20,716 bases of DNA, taken from positions 1-20,716 of the IMG/VR virus record IMGVR_UViG_3300020171_000148, one strand, 5' to 3'. The translations under genes and the position numbers were made by a program. Within the stretch, counting starts at the first letter, position 1; each line of letters begins with the position of its first letter. The notes beneath the pieces were generated by a model, which saw nothing but the letters and a program-made list of their open reading frames with translations, ran no database searches and was not told the origin of the DNA. Of the stretch, positions 1 to 5,418 are shown in pieces. Source of the stretch: a virus.

Positions 1-4
1 AATT

Positions 5-265
5 ATGAAATCATTTAATTCGCTATTAGAACAACAAGCCAAACTAACAGCCGAACTAACGTGGAAAGTCTGCAAAGCCGATACCTATAGGGAGATCGGA
101 GAGTGGCTAGAGAAACGGTTTGCATTAGAACGGTGCGACCCCGATGTGATGGCTTATTTTGAGGATTATTATTGGATGCCTAAAGATATATTCAGACAGT
201 TTATAGCCAATCTCAAGCAAGGCAAATCCCCACAGGAGATTAAAGATGAAACTATTAGAAGTTGA
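5..265 (+). CDS. Small hypothetical phage protein, paralogous module with next gene
   Basis: An 86-residue acidic/charged protein without a family I recognise. Its middle (ADTYREIGEWLEKRF, about residues 26-40) and its end (IANLKQGKSPQE, about 67-78) recur in the next gene as ADTYREIGKCLRQNF and IANLEQGKSPRE, so the two share a duplicated helical module. The ATG lies only 4 bases from the window edge, so its ribosome binding site and any upstream in-frame extension cannot be judged. Its end overlaps the next gene by 20 bp, suggesting translational coupling. No signal peptide or membrane segment is apparent. Confidence 0.6.
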   Translation: MKSFNSLLEQQAKLTAELTWKVCKADTYREIGEWLEKRFALERCDPDVMAYFEDYYWMPKDIFRQFIANLKQGKSPQEIKDETIRS

Positions 266-761
266 AATCAAGAATTGTGTCCGGTGTCCTTATGGCAGTA
301 GGGATTCTCGTTCGGCTTTCTTGTTCTGTTCAAAGGCTTGTGGTTATATAAAGGATACAAATGCTATCCCTGATTGGTGTCCCTTACCTGATAAATCTGA
401 ATCCAAAGCCGATACCTACCGGGAGATTGGGAAATGTCTACGTCAGAACTTCAAAGAAAAGGATTCTGTAGCATTAGAATGGATGATAGCTAATTTAGAG
501 CAAGGCAAATCCCCAAGGGAACCATCTGGATTATCAGTAACACAAACACTTGATACACAGGAGAAGTCTGAATGTCCGAAAGAAGACAGCGATAGGATAT
601 ACCCATGTATTGAGTGCGGGAAATTACGCACTAGAGATGAGGGTGGAACTACATTTACTCTGTGTGATAAATGTTGGGATAAACACTATAAATCTAAGCC
701 TGAAGTCTATCACGAATGTTGCGGGCAGAAAGAATCCGAATGTAATTGCAGGAGGGAATAA
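246..761 (+). CDS. Cysteine-rich putative zinc-binding phage protein
   Basis: 171 residues in three parts. Residues about 10-45 have spaced cysteines (CVRCPYG, CSKACG, PDWCPLP), a pattern common in small phage zinc-binding proteins. The middle repeats the ADTYREIG...ANLEQGKSP module of the preceding gene. The C-terminal third (about 120-171) is a second cysteine cluster: CIECGKL, CDKCWDKHY, then HECCGQKESECNC. Zinc binding is inferred from these CxxC pairs; the biological role is unknown. It overlaps the previous gene, and its TAA shares a base with the next ATG (TAATG), so it is part of a tightly coupled operon. Confidence 0.65.
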   Translation: MKLLEVEIKNCVRCPYGSRDSRSAFLFCSKACGYIKDTNAIPDWCPLPDKSESKADTYREIGKCLRQNFKEKDSVALEWMIANLEQGKSPREPSGLSVTQTLDTQEKSECPKEDSDRIYPCIECGKLRTRDEGGTTFTLCDKCWDKHYKSKPEVYHECCGQKESECNCRRE

Positions 762-892
762 TGGAATTTGAAGAGTTAGTCGAACAGTTCTGTATGGAAG
801 CTGGCTATTCAGGTAATCCATACACTAAAGTACCAGTAAACATTTTAAGATGGGCAGAAAATAAAGCACAAGACATATTAGAGGGGGAATAA
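761..892 (+). CDS. 43-residue hypothetical protein
   Basis: A short acidic ORF starting at ATG 761 behind a strong purine-rich site (GGAGGGAATA). Its stop is shared with the next gene's ATG as TAATG. The product ends in a helical stretch (ILRWAENKAQDILEGE). No family is recognised. The same start/stop overlap at both ends and good Shine-Dalgarno sites before and after it support a real gene rather than a chance ORF. Confidence 0.5.
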   Translation: MEFEELVEQFCMEAGYSGNPYTKVPVNILRWAENKAQDILEGE

Positions 893-1356
893 TGTTACAT
901 ACTACATTCCATGAATTACAAGAAAAAGGAGCGTGTACCGATGGTTATAAAAAGCTCGCTAAGTCAATGGGGGGAGTTCGTTCGTACGGTAAAAACGAAC
1001 CTATCCCACTAGATAAGGTATTACAATCTAACGGTTTAAGCGATACTATCTGGTCTTTCCGTGCAACGCTTGAGCCATCAGGGAACTTATTAATTGAGTT
1101 TGCTTGCTGTTGCGCTGAACACGTATTGCATATCTTTGAAGAAGCATACCCTGATGATAAGAGACCACGTTTGGCGATTGTGGCTGCTAAACGGTTCTTG
1201 TCAGAAAAAAATCCAGCTGCTGGGGCTGCTGCTAGTGCTGCTACTTGGGTTGCCGCTTGGGCTGCTATTTGGGATGCCGCTTGGGCTGCTGGGGCTGCTG
1301 CTAGTGAAGAACAATGGCAATCTGCCACGTTATTAAAATTATTGGAGGGAGCATAA
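892..1356 (+). CDS. Protein with Ala/Trp-rich repeat tail (Imm5-like phage repeat type)
   Basis: 154 residues. The N-terminal about 105 residues look globular, with a CCC run (EFACCCAEHVLHIFEEAYP) followed by a basic helix. The C-terminal part (about 108-138) is a low-complexity Ala/Trp repeat (SAATWVAAWAAIWDAAWAAG). Proteins with such Ala-aromatic repeats after a conserved N-terminal region are common in phages and are often annotated as putative immunity-like (Imm5-like) proteins; that assignment is from memory and weak. At DNA level a 22-bp segment is repeated exactly at 1216-1237 and 1285-1306, so the tract grows by in-frame repeat copying. GGGGG precedes the ATG. Function is unknown. Confidence 0.6.
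   Translation: MLHTTFHELQEKGACTDGYKKLAKSMGGVRSYGKNEPIPLDKVLQSNGLSDTIWSFRATLEPSGNLLIEFACCCAEHVLHIFEEAYPDDKRPRLAIVAAKRFLSEKNPAAGAAASAATWVAAWAAIWDAAWAAGAAASEEQWQSATLLKLLEGA
1216..1306 (+). repeat. In-frame Ala/Trp coding repeat
   Basis: Within the Ala/Trp-rich gene, a 22-bp segment occurs identically at 1216-1237 and 1285-1306, 69 bp (23 codons) apart. A 15-bp segment GCCGCTTGGGCTGCT occurs at 1252-1266 and 1276-1290, 24 bp apart. All spacings are multiples of three, so length changes by slippage would stay in frame. Confidence 0.8.
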
Positions 1357-1994
1357 TGGAAGAATCGACTCATTACTGTGACGAGCATGAATGTACCTAC
1401 AAGAAGTTTGAGAAGGAAGGGAAGGTTTGGTATGCGCATAAAAATGGTGACTATTGGTGTAACGAAGCCAAGAAAAAGGGCAATCCCGAATCTGACTTCG
1501 ATAAATCAACTACTTCAAAAGCCAAGGCCATCTCTGATAATGAGATGACTAAGGGAGATTGGGCAGAAAAAGACCGGGTAAAGCAACTGAGCATTGAATC
1601 GCAACAGGCAGCAGAATACACAACGGAATTATGGATAGCTGGTAAATTACAAGACGGTGAACCTGAAATAGTTGGTTTGCGTGATTGGATAAGGGATAGG
1701 TTATGTGCCAAACTAATACCAGAAGCCGTACAATCCAAATCTACGCCACCTAGTGCCCCAAGTAGTACAAAGACATACTCCATAACTAAACTGGCTGAGA
1801 TGTTGAAGTCCGGTATTGCTCAGAAGTTACCAGGTTGGGAGAATGTAATAATCCGAACAGCCTTAGAAGAGTTGGGCGCAGAAGGTAAGACGTTAAACGA
1901 TTTACTGGTAAGCCTAACTCCTGAGAACTACCAAGTTTACTGCGATAGAATACGGCCATTTGAAGATAAACTAACACCTAAAGAATCATTTTAA
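1356..1994 (+). CDS. Hypothetical phage protein with N-terminal zinc-ribbon-like motif
   Basis: 212 residues from the ATG at 1356, which follows GGAGGGAGCATA and shares a base with the previous stop. An upstream in-frame start at 1314 lacks a comparable site and would overlap the previous gene. Residues about 8-35 carry C/H residues in the arrangement CDEHEC...AHKNGDYWCNE, resembling the small zinc ribbon appended to several phage proteins. The middle is charged; a Ser/Thr/Pro linker (SKSTPPSAPSSTKT) separates a C-terminal domain of about 80 residues (ITKLAEMLKSG...). No enzyme motif is seen. It could be a DNA-binding or single-strand-binding accessory protein, but that is a guess. Confidence 0.6.
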   Translation: MEESTHYCDEHECTYKKFEKEGKVWYAHKNGDYWCNEAKKKGNPESDFDKSTTSKAKAISDNEMTKGDWAEKDRVKQLSIESQQAAEYTTELWIAGKLQDGEPEIVGLRDWIRDRLCAKLIPEAVQSKSTPPSAPSSTKTYSITKLAEMLKSGIAQKLPGWENVIIRTALEELGAEGKTLNDLLVSLTPENYQVYCDRIRPFEDKLTPKESF

Positions 1995-2021
1995 AGGGGG
2001 AGTAAAAAGAATAGAGTTGTA

Positions 2022-2155
2022 TGTCTGGTGGTCATGTTGTGTGGCAGTCGACAGGCGCTGTACCCTGACTAAACGTGGCATGATTCTGATAGAAGATGAG
2101 AAGGTGACAAGCGTACAGCCCTAAACCATACTGAGTTCAAATCTTAGCCAGACAA
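2022..2155 (+). ncRNA. tRNA-like element with extended central arm
   Basis: A perfect 7-bp acceptor-like helix (TGTCTGG 2022-2028 with CCAGACA 2148-2154) is followed by TG at the usual positions 8-9. Directly before the 3' acceptor strand lies a canonical T-arm: CTGAG, loop TTCAAAT, CTTAG (2131-2147). A possible short D-stem is GTC/GAC (2031-2033, 2050-2052). In place of a normal anticodon arm there is a long stem AGG.C.GCTGTAC with GTACAGC.CCT (2054-2063 with 2113-2122) and about 49 bases at its tip. The 133-nt length is far above a normal tRNA. It may be a disrupted or intron-bearing tRNA, or the tRNA-like part of a larger RNA. No anticodon can be assigned. Confidence 0.45.
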
Positions 2156-2160
2156 AGTAG

Positions 2161-2450
2161 TTTGGAGTGGCGGAATAAGGAGTATATATGCGGATAAAAA
2201 TGAATGATTATGAACGAAGGTGGGACAATTCGACTAGACGGTGGATTTATAAACACCGTGAGATGATGGAAAATCATTTGGGCAGGAAACTATTATTCAC
2301 TGAACACATCCATCATAAAAATGGGAACGTATTAGATAATCGTTTAGAAAATCTCGAATTAACGGATTTGCCTCATCACATGGTAATTCATTCGCCAGTG
2401 TATAAACGAATTAATCGCCCAGTACTAGGGTGCAAATCCCTAGCTCCAAG
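2161..2450 (+). pseudogene. tRNA-Leu-like shell interrupted by an HNH gene
   Basis: The 5' part TTTGGAG plus TGGCGGAAT resembles the start of bacterial tRNA-Leu (acceptor strand, then the characteristic TGGCGGAAT). The 3' part has TAGGG, loop TGCAAAT, CCCTA (2426-2442), then CTCCAAG (2444-2450), which pairs with TTTGGAG (2161-2167; first pair is U-G). Between the two lies the HNH ORF, and no anticodon arm is recognisable. The layout fits an HNH gene inserted in a tRNA-type gene, or a tRNA-like domain of a larger RNA. The T-loop has G at the usual second T, and the T stem could be read as 6 bp, so this is tentative. Confidence 0.35.
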
Positions 2451-2514
2451 CAACGCCAGCCACCCTCTAGGTAACGAAAGGGCAAGCGGAAAAGAGGACA
2501 AATTGGATGCCTAG
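2188..2514 (+). CDS. HNH homing-type endonuclease
   Basis: 108 residues starting at ATG 2188, with AAGGAG five bases upstream. Residues about 40-58 carry the HNH_3-type core HIHHKNGNVLDNRLENLEL, with the paired histidines and the D-N-R...N-L-E tail. A short N-terminal arm (NDYERRWDNSTRRWIYKHR) precedes it. Such proteins cut DNA, usually to spread themselves between phages. From about residue 80 on, the reading frame runs through the T-arm-like segment and non-coding RNA sequence, so the last roughly 29 residues may not be a conserved part of the enzyme. It could be free-standing or part of an intron, but no splice signals or intron core are recognised. Confidence 0.75.
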   Translation: MRIKMNDYERRWDNSTRRWIYKHREMMENHLGRKLLFTEHIHHKNGNVLDNRLENLELTDLPHHMVIHSPVYKRINRPVLGCKSLAPSNASHPLGNERASGKEDKLDA

Positions 2515-2552
2515 TCTCAATCACAGGTTGAGTTACATGGTATCTGCTGGTC

Positions 2553-2636
2553 ACTGGCTGGTAAACAGGATTGGAGAGGGGTAAAGGATAACTCGTATGG
2601 GTTAGACGCCGATAAGGGTAACTGAAGCGGAAAGTA
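2553..2636 (+). repeat. 84-bp direct repeat, copy 1
   Basis: Begins ACTGGCTGGTAAACAGG and ends GCGGAAAGTA. It matches 2795-2877 apart from one substitution and one single-base deletion; the period is 242 bp. It contains a hairpin TAACTC-GTAT-GGGTTA (2589-2604). Its left end (TGGCTGG, 2555-2561) pairs with CCAGCCA (2652-2658) just beyond the repeat, and GGGG (2578-2581) can pair with CCCC (2638-2641). It is not translated by any plausible gene. Confidence 0.9.
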
Positions 2637-2705
2637 GCCCCAAGCTCGAAGCCAGCCACCCGAAAGAAACATTGGGCTAAGGAAGGATTGGGAACTAATC
2701 ACAGG

Positions 2706-2774
2706 GTTACATGAGGGACTATCGTGTTCGGGCGACGTGAAATTCGTCGTGAACCAGCGACCAATAGATGTAAC
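2706..2774 (+). ncRNA. Nested-helix RNA domain between the direct repeats
   Basis: A 69-nt segment closed by a perfect 7-bp helix (GTTACAT 2706-2712 with ATGTAAC 2768-2774). Inside it are GTTC/GAAC (2726-2729 with 2751-2754) and a 5-bp hairpin CGACG-TGAAATT-CGTCG (2733-2749). The size and the 5-bp stem with 7-base loop recall a tRNA, but there is no T-arm and the loop has no T before a possible anticodon. It is best read as a helical domain of the surrounding structured locus. Confidence 0.4.
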
Positions 2775-2794
2775 GATTTTGAGGCAAACTACCT

Positions 2795-2877
2795 ACTGGC
2801 TGGTAAACAGGATTGGAGAGGGGCAAGGATAACTCGTATGGGTTAGACGCCGATAAGGGTAACTGAAGCGGAAAGTA
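2795..2877 (+). repeat. 84-bp direct repeat, copy 2 (83 bp)
   Basis: Second copy of the element at 2553-2636. The internal hairpin TAACTC-GTAT-GGGTTA is fully retained. Its outer closing pair differs: ACTGG (2795-2799) pairs with CCAGT (2886-2890). GGGC can pair with GCCC to the right, following a T-to-C change relative to copy 1 and a changed right flank, so pairing potential appears kept despite sequence change. It lies immediately upstream of the next gene's ribosome binding site. Confidence 0.9.
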
Positions 2878-2912
2878 AGCCCTCCCCAGTCCCAATAAAG
2901 AGGAGTCTAAAG

Positions 2913-3047
2913 ATGGCAGATAAACTAGATGAATTAGAAAAACGAATTGAGCGACTTGAAAAGCATATACACTATACAAGAGATGCTTTAGGATGTACTG
3001 AATTACCTGTTTATTCACTACCAGATAAGGAGCCTAAAGATGGATAA
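2913..3047 (+). CDS. 44-residue coiled-coil-like hypothetical protein
   Basis: Starts at ATG 2913 behind AGAGGAG. The first 20 residues (DKLDELEKRIERLEKHIH) form a strong heptad-like amphipathic helix; the rest is short and Pro/Asp-containing. It overlaps the next gene by 8 bp. It may be an oligomerising small phage protein; no family is recognised. The good ribosome site and the overlap support it. Confidence 0.5.
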   Translation: MADKLDELEKRIERLEKHIHYTRDALGCTELPVYSLPDKEPKDG

Positions 3048-3408
3048 AGATTGTAAAAATATGGGGAGTTCGTGGTGTGCTGACTTTGAGTGTGTTGACT
3101 GTCCTGTTAGGGATACCGAACAAAAGCAGATGGATAACACATTGAGAGGGCAGATAGCAAGGGAAGTAGGACAACACGCAGAGAATTGTCCCTATGAGGA
3201 TTGCACTGCATCTGAAAAGGATTCATCTATTAGGTCAGCAGAGTTTATCCTATCCCTATTCAAAACCTACCTTGAGGGGATAGAGCTGACGGATGAGGAA
3301 ATGGTTGAAGCGGTTAATAAATATGGATTTAACTATGGTACGTATGTTCCTAGAGGCACTATTATTTCCAAAGCCCAAATAGCCAAAGCAAAGGAGGGGT
3401 TGGGATGA
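3040..3408 (+). CDS. Hypothetical phage protein, Cys-rich N-terminus
   Basis: 122 residues. The N-terminal third has cysteines (WCADFECVDCPV, then CPYEDCTAS) suggesting a metal site. The C-terminal part (ELTDEEMVEAVNKYG...SKAQIAKAKEGLG) is an all-helical stretch seen in small phage proteins of unknown role. Its end encodes the AGGAGGGG Shine-Dalgarno site of the next gene, with a 4-bp ATGA overlap. No enzymatic motif is visible. Confidence 0.6.
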   Translation: MDKDCKNMGSSWCADFECVDCPVRDTEQKQMDNTLRGQIAREVGQHAENCPYEDCTASEKDSSIRSAEFILSLFKTYLEGIELTDEEMVEAVNKYGFNYGTYVPRGTIISKAQIAKAKEGLG

Positions 3409-3647
3409 AAGTATTGTATCTGACTCTCCATAAAAAATGGTTCGATATGATAGCCGGTTGCGAAAAGACAGAGGAATACCGAGACCGTAAACCATATTGG
3501 ATAAAACGATTAAGAGGAAAGCGCTTTGATGTTATCCACTTCCGAAATGGTTACAGACCAACATCAAGAATAATGATGGTTGAGTGTTTGGGGATAGAAG
3601 AAAACGGTGGTGAGTTCGTTATTAAACTAGGGGAGATTTTAAAATGA
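3405..3647 (+). CDS. ASCH-domain protein
   Basis: 80 residues matching the short phage form of ASCH proteins from memory: MKVLYLTLHKKWFDMI at the start, a charged EKTEEYRDRKPYW, the FDVIHFRNGY strand, then VECLGIEE and FVIKLGEIL at the end. ASCH domains are PUA-like small beta-barrels thought to bind RNA or modified nucleotides; some are nucleases or amidohydrolases. The conserved Lys and Glu around residues 20-25 fit the family. The gene starts in an ATGA overlap with AGGAGGGG upstream and ends in another 4-bp overlap. The substrate here is unknown. Confidence 0.75.
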   Translation: MKVLYLTLHKKWFDMIAGCEKTEEYRDRKPYWIKRLRGKRFDVIHFRNGYRPTSRIMMVECLGIEENGGEFVIKLGEILK

Positions 3648-3961
3648 AACAGTGTGAATTTAGAGCTGTGACACTTAATGGAGACATCATCAGCAATATT
3701 GGTTGTGTAGAGTTTTTTGTTGACGGGCAAATCATAGTAAATGGCGAAATCCCCTGCAAGTCGATTATGCAATTAAATGATGGTATAGAATATGGTAATC
3801 AGCAAGCGTATGAATGTGGTGTCTATAATGGGCATGCAGAAGGTTTAGCGGAAGGTATCAAAGAAGTAGTGGATTGGATAAATAAAAGAAGTGACGATTA
3901 TTTTTATATAACAATACCTCAAGATGAATGGCAAGCCAAGTTAAAGGAGTGGGGCATTTAA
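3644..3961 (+). CDS. Hypothetical protein with KEVVDW...AKLKEWG C-terminal module
   Basis: 105 residues. The N-terminal half is beta-rich (TLNGDIISNIG, FFVDGQIIVNGE). The C-terminal half has EGIKEVVDWINKR and ends WQAKLKEWGI, a module found again at the ends of the genes at 7651 and 7956. The codons for K-E-W contain AAAGGAG, the likely ribosome site for the next gene, whose ATG overlaps this stop by one base. Function is unknown; shared ends point to a family of related small phage proteins. Confidence 0.6.
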   Translation: MKQCEFRAVTLNGDIISNIGCVEFFVDGQIIVNGEIPCKSIMQLNDGIEYGNQQAYECGVYNGHAEGLAEGIKEVVDWINKRSDDYFYITIPQDEWQAKLKEWGI

Positions 3962-4323
3962 TGAAAGATATAATTACTATATCGGGAACCGCAAATCAGG
4001 GTATGACAAAATTCCTTGTCTTTAAATCTCTAAAGGAATACCAGGAGGATATCGTTAAGCGATTCCACAATGACATGAGATTTAATTGGGGCAGGAAAAG
4101 ACCCCAATCTTGTAGAGATAGATACTATAGCTTTGAAGCGATAGACAGGGAAAATGCACAAACTGCGGAAGTTGTGAACATTGAAACCGAAGATGTGCAT
4201 GAACCGCCCATAGAACAGGATTTGAACAATAAGGTTTTAATGGAAATGAGGGGCAGGTTTAAGTACTTGGATAACAAGCTAAAAGACCTCCAAAAGAAAA
4301 AGGGTAAAAGTAAGTATGATTAG
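3961..4323 (+). CDS. Hypothetical phage protein
   Basis: 120 residues from the ATG at 3961 (TAATG overlap with the previous stop; AAAGGAG 11 bases upstream). An upstream ATG at 3928 lies within the previous gene and is less likely. The N-terminal half is basic with aromatics (RFHNDMRFNWGRKRP), the middle acidic, and the end a Lys-rich helix (KLKDLQKKKGKSK) that may bind nucleic acid. No family is recognised. It is the last gene before the repeat cluster that precedes the ATPase. Confidence 0.6.
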   Translation: MKDIITISGTANQGMTKFLVFKSLKEYQEDIVKRFHNDMRFNWGRKRPQSCRDRYYSFEAIDRENAQTAEVVNIETEDVHEPPIEQDLNNKVLMEMRGRFKYLDNKLKDLQKKKGKSKYD

Positions 4324-4325
4324 CC

Positions 4326-4408
4326 ATAGTTGTATCGGTTTTAGCCTCAAAATAGGGTGTTTTACAACTATCACAAATAAAAGACAACTATACAACTATT
4401 ACAACTAT
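4326..4408. repeat. Iteron-like cluster of ACAACTAT repeats
   Basis: Four direct copies of ACAACTAT at 4364-4371, 4384-4391, 4392-4399 and 4401-4408, and one inverted copy ATAGTTGT at 4326-4333, in a 96-bp AT-rich gap. Two copies are contiguous and a third follows after one base. The position directly in front of a RecA/DnaB-like ATPase gene suggests a replication origin iteron set, or operators for a repressor of that gene. No classical sigma70 promoter is evident in the gap. Confidence 0.75.
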
Positions 4409-4419
4409 AAAGGTGTTAA

Positions 4420-5406
4420 ATGGCTGAAATAACGACTTCCGAAATAAGAGAGTATCTTCTAAAGAAGCAAGGCAGAGAAGTAAACCTTAACGGTATAAGG
4501 TCAGACCTCAATATTGTTAAGGGTTCTAAGTCTTGGGATGCCATTAGGAATATCCTGTACCAACTAGAGGTATCGAGGGTAGTACGGCAGTCTGGTAAAA
4601 GAGATGGTGTATATAAGGTTGTTACACAGGTTAAACCTGTATCCGTATTCGGTAAGGAGCGCCGGCCGCCAATCAGTGTTAATTTCCCTTGTGACTCAGA
4701 GACAAGAATGCCTATGCCTTGGGAGGAAGATATTGTGATGAGGGAAGGCGATTTAATATTAATAGCAGGACAATCTAATTATGGTAAAACCACATTGGCT
4801 ATGAATATCGCTGGTGAGAATATAGACAGTAACCCCGTCCTAATGGGGAATGAATATACAACAGTAGACGGTGAACCAACACCTAGATTCCTTAACAGAA
4901 TAGATGCTATGGACTGGGTAAAATGGTACGACGAAGATGGTGATAGGTTTACACTATTACCTGTTAGGGATGATTACGTTGAGCATATTGTCAAGGATAG
5001 AATGAATATCATTGACTGGATAAATATACCAGACGAGTTATACCTAATCTCTAGGTTATCAGAGGATATGAAAAGAGCTGTAGGCAAGGGTGTTATTGTA
5101 GCAGTTATACAGAAGTCGAGTGGTTCTAGTTCTGGTAGGGGTGGACAGTTTACTAAAGACTTCACTGACTTGGAAATACTATTAGACCCGTTGCCCGAAT
5201 CATCTGTTGATGAGGTTCTATTAACACTAGGTAAGATAAAGGAATCAAGGGCAAGGGTGATGGGTAGAAGTTTCGCCTATGGCATACGTAATGGAGTAAA
5301 AATTATCAATCTTAGAGAAGTCTATAAGTGTAAGGCTTGCTTCGGGAAGGGTTGGCGGTATCAGAAACCCTGTACTGAGTGTAACCGTAGTGGGTATATT
5401 GAATGA
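4420..5406 (+). CDS. RecA/DnaB-like ATPase with winged-helix and zinc-finger ends
   Basis: 328 residues. Residues 1-70 look like a winged helix-turn-helix (ITTSEIREYLLKKQGREVN...YQLEVSRVVRQSG...GVYKVV). The core has a Walker A loop GQSNYGKT (117-124), a candidate Walker B strand near NIIDWI (about 196-201) and the strand VIVAVIQKSSG (about 225-235) with Gln placed as in RecA/DnaB sensor motifs. The C-terminus (304-328) is a DnaJ-like four-cysteine finger (CKACFGKGW, CTECNRSGY). It is shorter than a full DnaB helicase and lacks a DnaB N-terminal domain. Likely roles are helicase, loader or recombination ATPase of the phage. It lies just after the ACAACTAT repeats. Confidence 0.75.
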   Translation: MAEITTSEIREYLLKKQGREVNLNGIRSDLNIVKGSKSWDAIRNILYQLEVSRVVRQSGKRDGVYKVVTQVKPVSVFGKERRPPISVNFPCDSETRMPMPWEEDIVMREGDLILIAGQSNYGKTTLAMNIAGENIDSNPVLMGNEYTTVDGEPTPRFLNRIDAMDWVKWYDEDGDRFTLLPVRDDYVEHIVKDRMNIIDWINIPDELYLISRLSEDMKRAVGKGVIVAVIQKSSGSSSGRGGQFTKDFTDLEILLDPLPESSVDEVLLTLGKIKESRARVMGRSFAYGIRNGVKIINLREVYKCKACFGKGWRYQKPCTECNRSGYIE

Positions 5407-5418
5407 AAGTGAGGTATT

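Larger units (their letters stand above)
1995..2912 (+). other. Mostly non-coding structured-RNA candidate locus
   Basis: About 900 bp in which the only convincing protein gene is a 108-codon HNH. Elsewhere the plus-strand gene spacing is a few bases, so this gap is exceptional. It contains tRNA-like acceptor and T-arm pairs (2022-2154, 2161-2450), a 7-bp helix TGGCTGG/CCAGCCA (2555-2561 with 2652-2658), a 7-bp helix GTTACAT/ATGTAAC (2706-2712 with 2768-2774), local hairpins and an 84-bp direct repeat. Large phage non-coding RNAs such as GOLLD and ROOL are known to lie near tRNAs; whether this belongs to one of them cannot be decided by eye. It could also be a decayed tRNA cluster. Confidence 0.5.

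Noticed and set aside
945-1439. 164-codon minus-strand ORF opposite the Ala/Trp repeat gene
   Set aside because: It is the complement of a GCT/TGG-rich coding repeat, which yields long open frames on the other strand. It has no ribosome site and the plus gene fits the operon.
2022-2155. tmRNA or an ordinary tRNA
   Set aside because: Too short for tmRNA and no tag-coding frame; too long for a normal tRNA, with no usable anticodon arm.
2553-2877. CRISPR array
   Set aside because: Only two copies, 84 bp long, 158 bp apart, with internally structured repeats; not the short regular repeat/spacer pattern.
2022-2912. Group I or group II intron around the HNH gene
   Set aside because: I could not find the conserved group I core elements or a group II domain V-like hairpin, so no intron is called, although a degenerate type is not excluded.
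2411-3018. Minus-strand ORFs encoding similar peptides in the 84-bp repeat area
   Set aside because: The peptide similarity follows from the DNA repeat itself and appears in different frames in the two copies. No ribosome sites, and the surrounding operon is plus strand.
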